From positions 1 to 23,789 of the forward strand of contig JAQXFT010000041.1 of NCBI GenBank assembly GCA_029005335.1: DNA of 23,789 bases, written 5' to 3'. The translations under genes were made by a program, and so were the position numbers. The notes beneath the pieces were generated by a model that had not been told where the DNA came from, made no database searches, and saw nothing but the letters and a program-made list of their open reading frames with translations. How positions within the stretch are numbered: the stretch's first letter is position 1; the number at the start of each line of letters is the position of its first letter. Positions 14,594-22,048 of this stretch are shown here, piece by piece. Source of the stretch: Oscillospiraceae bacterium (lineage in GTDB: Bacteria > Bacillota > Clostridia > Oscillospirales > Ruminococcaceae).

Positions 14594-15712
14594 ATGGTTA
14601 TACTTGATGAGCTGAGACTCGAAATGGTCGGCTACAGAGCTGAAATGAAAGAGCTTGCAGATGTCCTTGATATTGATAATGCCAGAAAGGAACATGAGGA
14701 GCTTCAGAAAAAAATAGCTGAAGAAGGATTCTGGGACGACCTCGAAAACTCTCAGAAGATTTTACAGCGTTCAAAAAATCTTGAAAACAGGATTTTAAAA
14801 TTTAACCAGCTCAATGACCGCCTTGAAGATACAATAACCCTTATAGAATTATCCATAGAGGAGGACGATGAAAGCTCAGTTGATGAGATAAAATCAGAGA
14901 TGTCCGAGTTTAAAAAGATTCTTGAGGAGGAAAAGCTTTCAACGCTCCTTAACGGTGAATATGACAACATGAATGCAATCCTTACATTTCATGCAGGTGC
15001 AGGCGGTACAGAGGCTCAGGACTGGGCGGAAATGCTTTACCGAATGTACAACCGCTGGGCAGAACGTCATAATTTCAAGGTTACTCTGCTCGATTATCTT
15101 GACGGTGACGATGCAGGTATGAAATCAGCATCAATGCTTGTTGAGGGCGAAAATGCATATGGCTATCTGAAATCAGAGGCAGGAGTACACCGCCTTGTAA
15201 GAATTTCACCGTTTGATGCCTCCGGAAGAAGACATACATCATTCGCAGCACTCGAGGTAATGCCGGAAATAGATGATTCCGTTGAGGTTGATATACGTCC
15301 GGAGGATATTGAAATGGAAGTTTACCGTTCAAGCGGTGCAGGCGGTCAGAAGGTTAATAAAACAAGCTCCGCAGTACGTCTCATACACAATCCGACCGGA
15401 ATAGTAGTATCGTGTCAGACTCAGCGAAGCCAGCACCAGAACAGAGAATATGCTATGAAAATGCTTGTATCAAAGCTTGTTGAAATCAAGGAAAGGGAAC
15501 ATCTTGAAAAGATTTCGGATATTAAGGGCGTACAGCGTGAAATTGCATGGGGTTCACAGATTCGCTCCTATGTATTTATGCCTTATACTCTCGCTAAAGA
15601 CCACAGAACAGGCTTTGAAAACGGAAATATCAATGCTGTTATGGACGGCGATATTGACGGATTTATTAATGCCTATCTGAAATCTCTTTCTCATGGCACT
15701 CTGAATAAATAA
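14594..15712 (+). CDS. prfB: Peptide chain release factor 2 (no programmed frameshift)
   Basis: Recognises UGA and UAA stop codons and triggers peptide release. At 372 residues it is full length. The stop-codon recognition region holds the SPFD tripeptide context (RISPFDASGRRHTSF). The GGQ catalytic motif appears in RSSGAGGQKVNKTSSAVRL, and EGENAYGYLKSEAGVHRLVR is typical of the family. The position where many prfB genes carry a CUUUGA +1 frameshift reads GTC CTT GAT in one open frame, so no frameshift is needed and that autoregulation is absent. The Shine-Dalgarno (AAAGGA) is rather distant from the ATG. All twelve glutamines use CAG. Confidence 0.96.
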   Translation: MVILDELRLEMVGYRAEMKELADVLDIDNARKEHEELQKKIAEEGFWDDLENSQKILQRSKNLENRILKFNQLNDRLEDTITLIELSIEEDDESSVDEIKSEMSEFKKILEEEKLSTLLNGEYDNMNAILTFHAGAGGTEAQDWAEMLYRMYNRWAERHNFKVTLLDYLDGDDAGMKSASMLVEGENAYGYLKSEAGVHRLVRISPFDASGRRHTSFAALEVMPEIDDSVEVDIRPEDIEMEVYRSSGAGGQKVNKTSSAVRLIHNPTGIVVSCQTQRSQHQNREYAMKMLVSKLVEIKEREHLEKISDIKGVQREIAWGSQIRSYVFMPYTLAKDHRTGFENGNINAVMDGDIDGFINAYLKSLSHGTLNK

Positions 15713-15719
15713 TAAAATC

Positions 15720-15738
15720 GGGCGGTCACTGACCGCCC
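15720..15738 (+). terminator. Palindromic hairpin after prfB (left copy of a pair)
   Basis: GGGCGGTCA (15720-15728) and TGACCGCCC (15730-15738) surround a single C: a perfect 19-bp palindrome. It has no following U-run (TGATATAAG). The core GGCGGTCA-N-TGACCGCC is repeated at 16992-17008 on the other side of the next gene. Confidence 0.6.
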
Positions 15739-15759
15739 TGATATAAGGGGGATTTTGAA

Positions 15760-16986
15760 ATGAGTATAAAAAAAATAATTGCGGGAACAGTAGCATTTTC
15801 GCTTGTATTTGGTTCTGTATGTTATTACAATCGAAATATTTCCGACATTGGAATTATTTCAAATGCTGAAGAAAGTACAGAATATACAGAAGGAATCTGT
15901 GGTAGTATGACATATAAAAAATACAGCGACCATATCGAAATTTCTGATTGTAAATCATCTGTATACAATGTTATAATTCCTGATGAAATTGAGGGTTTGC
16001 CCGTAACGGTTATAGGACAAAAAGCATTTTATAACTGTTTGTTATCGTCAATAACAATACCAGAAAATGTTATAAAGATAGATAATTGTGCTTTTTACTA
16101 TTGTCCATTACTTTGTGATATAAAAATACCAGAAAGCGTTACTCATATAGGAAATAGTGCTTTTTATAAATGTACATCTTTAACCGATATAACAATACCT
16201 GAGAGTGTTTCTTCAATAGGTTATAGTGCTTTTGAAAGCTGTGACAATCTGCAAAGAATAATAATTAAAAATTCTGAATGTGAATTGGGTGACCCTCATT
16301 TAAATATTCCTATTCCAAGTCAAACAGAAATATATGGATATGAAAATTCAACGGCTCAAGAATATGCAAGTGAACATGGAAATACTTTTAACACCATTGA
16401 TTCTTTGACAAATACTGTCACATCTACAACTACAACTACAACAAACACAACAACATCAACTACTACTACACCACTCACCACAACAACGCCATATTACACA
16501 ACAACAACATATTACACAACAACAACATATTACACAACAACGCCATATTACACAGCCACATGGGTTAGTTATCCCGCAACAACAACAGCTAAGACTACAA
16601 CAACTATTCCGAAAGCCCCTACACTTCTTCCAAAAACTATGAGTATCAGAGCAAATGAAAATAAAGAACTCACAATTCTTAATTGCAGTAACCCCGAAAA
16701 AATACAGTGGATTTCAAGCAATGATGAAGTTGCTGTTGTTGAAAATGGCAAGGTTGTCGGACTTTCAAAAGGTACTGCAACTATTTATGCTGTAATAGGC
16801 GATTTATACGGAGAATGCAGTGTGAATGTAGGAGAAGAAGTTGTCTCAGAAGAAGAACCCCTCAAAGGTGATATAAACGGGGATAATGTTATTAATGCCT
16901 CAGATTCTTCAATGCTTCTTGCATATTATGCTTATATATCATCTGGTGGAAAACTTTCACTTGAAGCGTTTATCAATATGGAATAA
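15760..16986 (+). CDS. Secreted LRR_5 / Thr-rich / Ig-like protein with half dockerin
   Basis: The 408-residue protein has a signal peptide (about 1-36, IIAGTVAFSLVFGSVCYY). BspA-type leucine-rich repeats (65-170) follow, with the TIPESVxxIGxSAFxxC unit repeated three to four times. Next come a Thr-rich linker (217-284) with a Y-Y-T-T-T-(T/P) hexapeptide tandem, a bacterial Ig-like BIG2 domain (about 290-357, VVENGKVVGLSKGTATIYAV), and one dockerin calcium repeat (GDINGDNVINASDSS). It stops at SLEAFINME, just where the second repeat should begin. Binding or adhesion is likely; anchoring by half a dockerin is doubtful. Four of five Gln codons are CAA, unlike neighbouring genes. AGGGGG precedes the ATG. 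No separate promoter is seen, so it may be read from prfB. Confidence 0.92.
   Translation: MSIKKIIAGTVAFSLVFGSVCYYNRNISDIGIISNAEESTEYTEGICGSMTYKKYSDHIEISDCKSSVYNVIIPDEIEGLPVTVIGQKAFYNCLLSSITIPENVIKIDNCAFYYCPLLCDIKIPESVTHIGNSAFYKCTSLTDITIPESVSSIGYSAFESCDNLQRIIIKNSECELGDPHLNIPIPSQTEIYGYENSTAQEYASEHGNTFNTIDSLTNTVTSTTTTTTNTTTSTTTTPLTTTTPYYTTTTYYTTTTYYTTTPYYTATWVSYPATTTAKTTTTIPKAPTLLPKTMSIRANENKELTILNCSNPEKIQWISSNDEVAVVENGKVVGLSKGTATIYAVIGDLYGECSVNVGEEVVSEEEPLKGDINGDNVINASDSSMLLAYYAYISSGGKLSLEAFINME
16482..16556 (+). repeat. 18-bp tandem repeat inside the Thr-rich linker
   Basis: About four imperfect copies of an 18-bp unit encoding Thr-Thr-Thr-(Thr/Pro)-Tyr-Tyr. Copies differ mainly by ACA versus CCA/ACG codons. 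Coding minisatellites of this kind change copy number by slippage and so vary linker length. Confidence 0.8.
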
Positions 16987-16991
16987 TTAAA

Positions 16992-17020
16992 GGCGGTCAG
17001 TGACCGCCCTTAATTTTTTT
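16992..17020 (+). terminator. Terminator after the LRR protein gene (right copy of the pair)
   Basis: GGCGGTCA (16992-16999) and TGACCGCC (17001-17008) around one G, followed by CTTAA and seven T (17014-17020). The hairpin runs right up to the stop codon of the convergent acetyltransferase gene (17010-17012), so it may also end the minus-strand operon, though the U-run on that side is short. Confidence 0.82.
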
Positions 17021-17462
17021 CCTTACTCATTACAGAATACGGCAATATTTTATATTGCTGTTTCTGATAGCATTTTACTGCAAATTCGTTTTCGGGTTCA
17101 ACCTCAAGCTTGAATCTTACAGCATTCGGATAATGATTTTCAATAAATTCAAATACTTTGCCCGAAATCCCCGAATGTCTGTAATCAGGCTTGATGTACA
17201 AATCCTCAAGCCATATGCAGATTCCGCCGTATTCGGTAGTATAGCTTATAGACGTCATAAAATATCCGGCAGTATTTGCTGATTTTTCGATAATAAAGCC
17301 TTCAAGATAAGGCATACTGCTTATACAGTCATCAATATCCCTTTCAAGAATTTCATCAGATGCTTTATGCTGAACGGCTGGGGAATCATAAAATACACGC
17401 ATCATCTGCATGACTTCTTTTTTATCTTCGGATTTCATCGGACGGATTGTTATATTTTCCAT
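17010..17462 (-). CDS. GNAT family N-acetyltransferase
   Basis: A 150-residue acetyl-CoA-dependent acyltransferase. The GNAT fold is visible: ITIRPMKSEDKKEVMQMM at the start, the beta4 strand ICIWLEDLYIKPDYRHSGISGKVFEFIE containing the acetyl-CoA loop (R-H-S-G-I-S-G), and a C-terminal ENEFAVKCYQKQQYKILPYSVM. This arrangement resembles small GNATs of the diamine/amino-acid type, but the substrate is not determined. It is the last gene of the minus-strand operon, 16 bp after queH, with GGAG upstream of the ATG. Confidence 0.88.
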   Translation of the reverse strand: MENITIRPMKSEDKKEVMQMMRVFYDSPAVQHKASDEILERDIDDCISSMPYLEGFIIEKSANTAGYFMTSISYTTEYGGICIWLEDLYIKPDYRHSGISGKVFEFIENHYPNAVRFKLEVEPENEFAVKCYQKQQYKILPYSVMSKEKN

Positions 17463-17478
17463 AGTTTGTTCTCCTTTT

Positions 17479-18117
17479 TTATTCGGATATTCTGAGAGTT
17501 TCGGAATTTATTTTGCTGTAAATACAGCCACAGAAATTCTGACGGTATAGATTATATTCCGTTGAGAGCTGTATTGAACGCTTGTAACCGTTACGCTTTT
17601 TGAAATCTGAAAACAGATATTTAATGCCGTATTGTTTCTGAAGCTCCTCACCGGCTTTGTTGATATATTCGCTGTCCTTGTAGGGGCTTATTGTAAGAGT
17701 AGTTGTAAAGTAATCCGCACCGAGTTCACAGGCTTTTTCGGCAGTTTTTTCTAATCTCTGGAAAATGCATTTCTGACATCTAAGACCTCTTTCCGGTAAG
17801 TCCTCAAGACCCTCTGCAAGCTTGCAGAATATATCCGGATTGTATTCTGCCGGAGTGATTTCCACTCTGTTTTTAAGAGGCATTTCCGATATAAGCCTTT
17901 CAAGCTCCGAAAGGCGGTATCTGTATTCGCTTTCGGGGGATATATTGGGATTATAGTAATACAGAATAATATTGAAATATTCTGTCAGATATTCAAGAAC
18001 ATAGCTTGAACACGGGGCACAGCAGGAATGTAAAAGAAGTGTCGGAATTTTTCCGGACTGACTTATTCTTTCAAGTTCGCTGTCAAGAATTTTCTGATAG
18101 TTTTGTTTTGGAGTCAT
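17479..18117 (-). CDS. queH: Epoxyqueuosine reductase QueH
   Basis: Final step of queuosine synthesis, reducing epoxyqueuosine to queuosine in tRNA; QueH is the non-orthologous replacement of cobalamin-dependent QueG. The 212-residue product has the metal/Fe-S cysteines in LLHSCCAPCSSYVLEYL, GLRCQKCIFQRLE and FCGCIYSKIN. It also has the YYYNPNISPESEYRYR and TTTLTISPYKDSEYIN stretches characteristic of the former DUF208 family. It starts three bases after the ricT stop. No other queuosine genes lie in the window. Confidence 0.94.
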   Translation of the reverse strand: MTPKQNYQKILDSELERISQSGKIPTLLLHSCCAPCSSYVLEYLTEYFNIILYYYNPNISPESEYRYRLSELERLISEMPLKNRVEITPAEYNPDIFCKLAEGLEDLPERGLRCQKCIFQRLEKTAEKACELGADYFTTTLTISPYKDSEYINKAGEELQKQYGIKYLFSDFKKRNGYKRSIQLSTEYNLYRQNFCGCIYSKINSETLRISE

Positions 18118-18120
18118 GAA

Positions 18121-18987
18121 TTATTCCTCCAGCTTTTTAAGATTCTTCATTTCGTCTTTATTTACTTTTATTTCGGCATCACGTACAAGCTTTATTTCTG
18201 AACGGTCGAGTATAACAGGAACATCAGATTTTTCGGGTTTTATTTTCAGTTTTCCTGTTATAAGATTAGTTTCGATTACAGTACCTTTCTGACCGTCAGG
18301 AGTAATTACAATTGCACCGGCTTTGGGAGTAATTTTCAGCAGGGCTTCATAGGCATTCTGTTCATGTTTAAGACAGCACATAAGCCTTCCGCAGGTTCCG
18401 GATATTTTTACAGGATTAAGTGAGAGTCCCTGTTCCTTAGCCATTTTGATTGATACCGGCTGAAATTCCCCCTGATGATTTTTGCAACAGAATTCACGTC
18501 CGCATATTCCGAGACCTCCGAGAACCTTTGCCTGATCACGTACGCCTATTTGTCTTAGTTCTATACGGGTTCTGAAAACTGATGCAAGGTCTTTTACAAG
18601 CTCACGGAAATCAACACGGGTTTCGGCTGTGAAGTAGAAAAGAAGCTTATTCCGGTCGAAAGTACATTCAACATCAACGAGATTCATTTTCAGGTTACGG
18701 GATTTTATTTTCTGCTCACATACTTCAAATGCCTCTTTTTCTCTTTGTCTGTTCTGATTTATAATATTAAGGTCATCGGCATTGGCAATTCTGAGTATGG
18801 GCTTGAGGGGAGATGATATTGATTTTTCGTCAATCATGCGGTTTTCGATTACGATAGTACCACATTCCGTTCCTCTTGAGGTTTCGACTATAACCTTTTC
18901 TCCTATATGAGCCTTTGTGTTTTCTATAGGGGAAAAGTAGTATACTTTTCCGCCTTTTTTGAATCTTATTCCTACTATTTCAATCAT
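18121..18987 (-). CDS. ricT: PSP1-domain protein RicT (YaaT)
   Basis: In Bacillus RicT, with RicA and RicF, forms a 4Fe-4S complex that stimulates RNase Y-dependent mRNA processing and affects sporulation and biofilm. The 288-residue product has the PSP1 region with LGGLGICGREFCCKNHQGEFQPVSIKMAKEQ and SGTCGRLMCCLKHEQNAYE, holding the cluster cysteines. Its start overlaps the holB stop by one base (TGATG), an arrangement seen in many Firmicutes (holB-yaaT). The C-terminal tail is lysine-rich. Confidence 0.95.
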   Translation of the reverse strand: MIEIVGIRFKKGGKVYYFSPIENTKAHIGEKVIVETSRGTECGTIVIENRMIDEKSISSPLKPILRIANADDLNIINQNRQREKEAFEVCEQKIKSRNLKMNLVDVECTFDRNKLLFYFTAETRVDFRELVKDLASVFRTRIELRQIGVRDQAKVLGGLGICGREFCCKNHQGEFQPVSIKMAKEQGLSLNPVKISGTCGRLMCCLKHEQNAYEALLKITPKAGAIVITPDGQKGTVIETNLITGKLKIKPEKSDVPVILDRSEIKLVRDAEIKVNKDEMKNLKKLEE

Positions 18988-19979
18988 CAGAAAAATTCCT
19001 CCTGTATTATTTCAGATATTTCACCGCTGAGTGCAGAGAGTGCAAGGGCAGTGTTTACGTTTGAATTGATAGCTTTCCATGCTTTTTCGATAAGATTATG
19101 AATTTTTTCTCCGGAACTCAGGGTTATGATTTCTGAGAGTCTTTCTGAGCCTTCGGGGTAACAGCCGGAGGGAGATATATTTTTATCATAGCTTTTTATA
19201 ACTGCATCTCTTATTATCCGGTCGAGCATGGAGAGTACAGTCCTTATGCTTTCACGTTCCTTTGGAATTCTGTTAAGATTGCAGGCAAGTGAATATTCAT
19301 CTTTTTTCATAATGCTTTCAGTTATATTTTTTGTAATCTGTACAAGCTCCCTGAGATTTTCATCATTGATGTAATCAAGACACATTCCGATATTTCCGTG
19401 AAAACATCTGACGGCATTATTTATATCTGTCTGACTGAAGCCGTATTCCGAAAGTGCGGAATAACACTCCTCATCACTGCAGGGTGAAGCTCCGAACGAT
19501 ACACACCTTGATATTATAGTAGGCAGAAATTTTGATTTTGATTCAGCAGTAAATATAAAGTATGCATATTCGGGAGGTTCTTCAATTATTTTAAGCAGTG
19601 TATTCTGTGAACGCTCGTCCATATTGTTGCAGTCCCTGAATATATATATTTTTCTTTCGGAATTATTTGGTCTGATAAATACATCAGAGCATATTTTCTT
19701 TACAGTATCAACTGAATATCCGCCAAGCTTACCGCTTTTTTCAGGTATTATGACATCGGGGTGGATTCCGTCCGATATATTATGACAGTCCTTACAGTTA
19801 AAGCATGGCTTGCCGTTTGTTTTATTACGGCACATCAGAAGATGAGTATAATATCCGGCTAAGGTTTTTTTTCCTGTACCTTTTTCGCCGAAGAATAATA
19901 CAGCGTGTGCTGTGCGGTCATATTCCGCCATATTTTCCAGAGTCTGAATAAGCTTATTATTTCCGTATATTCTTTTCAT
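18987..19979 (-). CDS. holB: DNA polymerase III subunit delta'
   Basis: Clamp-loader AAA+ subunit. The 330-residue product starts MKRIYGNNKLIQTLENM. It has a Walker A-like GEKGTGKKT, a four-cysteine zinc module (C-x8-C-x2-C-x2-C in CRNKTNGKPCFNCKDCHN), NTLLKIIEEPPEYAYFIF and the SRC arginine-finger/sensor motif (IISRCVSF). An in-frame start eight codons upstream overlaps the darA end; ATG 19979 lies one base after the darA stop with AAAGGTG in front and is preferred. The order darA-holB-ricT matches the Bacillus yaaQ-holB-yaaT region, without yaaR. Confidence 0.94.
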   Translation of the reverse strand: MKRIYGNNKLIQTLENMAEYDRTAHAVLFFGEKGTGKKTLAGYYTHLLMCRNKTNGKPCFNCKDCHNISDGIHPDVIIPEKSGKLGGYSVDTVKKICSDVFIRPNNSERKIYIFRDCNNMDERSQNTLLKIIEEPPEYAYFIFTAESKSKFLPTIISRCVSFGASPCSDEECYSALSEYGFSQTDINNAVRCFHGNIGMCLDYINDENLRELVQITKNITESIMKKDEYSLACNLNRIPKERESIRTVLSMLDRIIRDAVIKSYDKNISPSGCYPEGSERLSEIITLSSGEKIHNLIEKAWKAINSNVNTALALSALSGEISEIIQEEFF

Positions 19980-19980
19980 T

Positions 19981-20307
19981 TTACACCTTTTCAAAACGTT
20001 CAATATCAGTTACAAATATTGTAGCACCGCCGACCTGCACTTCAACCGGAATTGAACCGAATGATTCTCCGGAAAAGCTGGTCATATTATTCTGAACAAA
20101 TTCTTTTCTTCTGTGGCTTCTGGAGGATATGATTTCTATTGCATTTTCTACCTTCTCATCTTCCGTACAGATAAGAAATGTAGTGTTTCCGGAACTCAGA
20201 AAGCCTCCGGTTGAAGCAAGCTTTGTTGTAAAGAATCCCGCTCTTGTAAGAGCCTTTGATACCGATACGGAATCATCACTATTTACTATTGCAAAAATAA
20301 GTTTCAT
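19981..20307 (-). CDS. darA: Cyclic-di-AMP receptor DarA (PII-like, YaaQ)
   Basis: A 108-residue PII-like signal protein binding c-di-AMP as a trimer. The family features are MKLIFAIVNSDDSVSVSKALTRAGFFTTKLASTGGFLSSGNTTFL, with the G-F-L-x-x-G-N-T-T-F ligand loop, and the C-terminal VGGATIFVTDIERFEKV. AAAGGAG precedes the ATG. It sits between an Orn/Lys/Arg decarboxylase and holB, as in many Firmicutes (yaaO-(tmk)-yaaQ). No cyclase or phosphodiesterase gene is in the window. Confidence 0.96.
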   Translation of the reverse strand: MKLIFAIVNSDDSVSVSKALTRAGFFTTKLASTGGFLSSGNTTFLICTEDEKVENAIEIISSRSHRRKEFVQNNMTSFSGESFGSIPVEVQVGGATIFVTDIERFEKV

Positions 20308-20338
20308 AAAAATATACTCCTTTATAATATGTATAATT

Positions 20339-21649
20339 CTATTTTACCACATTCACATTTAAAATGCCATACCTTTTATAAATATTTATTATTTCATCAG
20401 TAATGACTTCACCGCTTATTGCAATCGGTATTGCAGGCGGACAGGGAATATTTGTTTCGGAACATATTCTTCCGGCTGATTTTTCAACAGGAATATTTTC
20501 TGATTCTGCAAATACGGCATCACGTATGCTCATTTTTTTAACAGCTTTCGGAAGTATTAATTTTTTGTTATGGGTTCGGGGAGCTTCTGATACAGCATAT
20601 TCAAGGGCTTCTGATAATATCTGATAGTCATGCTCTGTATTTAAAGGAGACATAAGCAATACGGTATATTCAAAATCAGAGTATTCACACTCTGTATTTT
20701 TTTTTCTCAGAAGCTCTGAAAATATATTTCCGTCAAAGCCCTTTATTGTTATATGGAAGGGTTCACCGGAGATAAAATCAATTCTTCCGGAGAATCTTTT
20801 TCTGAGTGCCGATATATATGAGAGATTCCGGCATATATCAGAATGAATTTTTTCGCTTATATATTTGTTGCAGAGGTCAAGCGACATCATAACAGGATAT
20901 GAAGGACTTGTTGAAGCATAGAGTAGCATTGCTTTTTTTATAAGCGGGGCATATTCGGGGCGTGATGTGTGAATGTATGCTGAGCCTGTCATAGCCGGAA
21001 GCATTTTGTGTGCAGAATCACAGCACAAATCTGCTCCCAGATGTATGGGGTGAAGATTTTCCGGCATAAATGCAAGCAATGCTCCGTGAGCATTATCAAC
21101 AAGAAGTCGGGAATCATATTTCCGGCATATCTCCGATATTCTTTTTATATCGCACATTCTTCCGGTATAGTCCGGAGAGGTCAAATATAAAAATGACGGT
21201 TTGTTATAGCTTTTAAGAGCATTTTCTATTTTGCTTATATCAATTTCACCGGATATTATTCCGCCTGAATATTCCGGATAAATCCAGCTTACTTCCAAAT
21301 CCAGCAATGCACAGCCATTCAGAAAAGAGCGGTGAACATTCCTTATTGCAAAGGCTTTTCTGTTTTCCCATTTCATAAGGGTAAGCATTGCCTGAATACA
21401 CAGGGTTGACCCTGATGCCGAATATGCTGTGTATTCTGTTCCGAAAAGTTCTGAGGCATTTTTTTCACTTTCGGCAATTATTCCGTCCGATTCAAAAAGA
21501 CTGTCTGCTCCCTTTATTTCTGTTATATCGTATTTATAGAGATTTTCAAGCTGACTTTCCGGAGCTTTTCCCTTATGTCCGGGCATGAAGCACCGGAGAG
21601 TTTCTGAATCGTTCAGAGCTTTGATAAAATCATATACAGGTGTTTTCAT
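20339..21649 (-). CDS. Orn/Lys/Arg decarboxylase family PLP enzyme (YaaO/SpeA-like)
   Basis: The 436-residue fold-type-I PLP enzyme has an N-terminal MPGHKGK (22-28), GADSLFESDGIIAESEKNASELFG, the cofactor Asp in VDNAHGA (around 185) and the Schiff-base lysine in DSAHKMLPAMTG (Lys215). These mark the Orn/Lys/Arg decarboxylase superfamily and would make a polyamine such as agmatine or cadaverine. The C-terminal domain is shorter than in the large inducible decarboxylases, as in YaaO. GGAG precedes the ATG. It lies between the sigma-like gene and darA. Substrate among Arg, Lys and Orn cannot be decided here. Confidence 0.92.
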   Translation of the reverse strand: MKTPVYDFIKALNDSETLRCFMPGHKGKAPESQLENLYKYDITEIKGADSLFESDGIIAESEKNASELFGTEYTAYSASGSTLCIQAMLTLMKWENRKAFAIRNVHRSFLNGCALLDLEVSWIYPEYSGGIISGEIDISKIENALKSYNKPSFLYLTSPDYTGRMCDIKRISEICRKYDSRLLVDNAHGALLAFMPENLHPIHLGADLCCDSAHKMLPAMTGSAYIHTSRPEYAPLIKKAMLLYASTSPSYPVMMSLDLCNKYISEKIHSDICRNLSYISALRKRFSGRIDFISGEPFHITIKGFDGNIFSELLRKKNTECEYSDFEYTVLLMSPLNTEHDYQILSEALEYAVSEAPRTHNKKLILPKAVKKMSIRDAVFAESENIPVEKSAGRICSETNIPCPPAIPIAISGEVITDEIINIYKRYGILNVNVVK

Positions 21650-21659
21650 AAAAATTCTC

Positions 21660-21959
21660 CTAAAAATAATATTTCATGTATCTTATAATAGTATTTCTTG
21701 CACGTTTCATTGTAATTGAAACAGATGCAGGAGATATGCCCAGCTTTTCAGCTATGGAGACGATATTCATATTTTTGAAATAGTAAAGCATGATAACCTG
21801 TCTCTGCCTTTCAGTCAGTTCTTCCCTGATAATTCTCATAAGTATTTTTTTTGCTGATTTGATTCGGTCTGAATACTCATCTGAACCGTCAGACAGAATT
21901 GCATTTATATCTGAATCTTCTTCGCCCAGAAAATCGGGCAGGCTTATACGTCTTGACAT
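21660..21959 (-). CDS. Sigma-70 region-4-only DNA-binding protein
   Basis: The 99-residue protein has no sigma region 2. Its C-terminal half is a region-4 helix-turn-helix: LTERQRQVIMLYYFKNMNIVSIAEKLGISPASVSITMKRARNTIIRYM. The N-terminal 48 residues are acidic then basic (LPDFLGEEDSDINAILSDGSDEYSDRIKSAKKILMRIIREE) and not recognised. It could be a sigma-like accessory regulator or a helix-turn-helix protein of the YlxM type. It heads the operon leading into the decarboxylase, darA, holB and ricT, ten bases ahead of the decarboxylase. Its promoter carries a palindrome over the start of transcription, hinting at autoregulation. Confidence 0.85.
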   Translation of the reverse strand: MSRRISLPDFLGEEDSDINAILSDGSDEYSDRIKSAKKILMRIIREELTERQRQVIMLYYFKNMNIVSIAEKLGISPASVSITMKRARNTIIRYMKYYF

Positions 21960-21980
21960 TTTTATTATCCTTTCACGAAA

Positions 21981-22006
21981 AAATCAAGAACATAAGTTCT
22001 TGATTT
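21981..22006. promoter_or_regulatory. Palindrome over the transcription start of the seven-gene operon
   Basis: AAATCAAGAAC (21981-21991) and GTTCTTGATTT (21996-22006) form a perfect 11-bp inverted repeat around ATAA. The expected transcription start (about 22002) lies inside it. It may be an operator or a 5'-end RNA stem-loop. There is no following U-run in the minus direction that would make it a terminator. Confidence 0.6.
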
Positions 22007-22008
22007 AT

Positions 22009-22037
22009 ATTATAAAATATACTTTTCATTTTGTCAA
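22009..22037 (-). promoter_or_regulatory. Consensus promoter of the sigma-like/darA/holB operon
   Basis: Minus strand: TTGACA (22037-22032), exactly 17 bp, TATAAT (22014-22009). All twelve positions match the vegetative consensus. Confidence 0.88.
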
Positions 22038-22048
22038 GACTTTTTGTC

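Noticed and set aside
14640..14680. Programmed +1 frameshift in prfB
   Set aside because: The frame is open through the site; there is no in-frame UGA.
16482..16556. CRISPR-like or intergenic satellite repeat
   Set aside because: The unit is 18 bp with no spacers and stays in frame with a Thr/Tyr-rich linker, so it is a coding tandem repeat.
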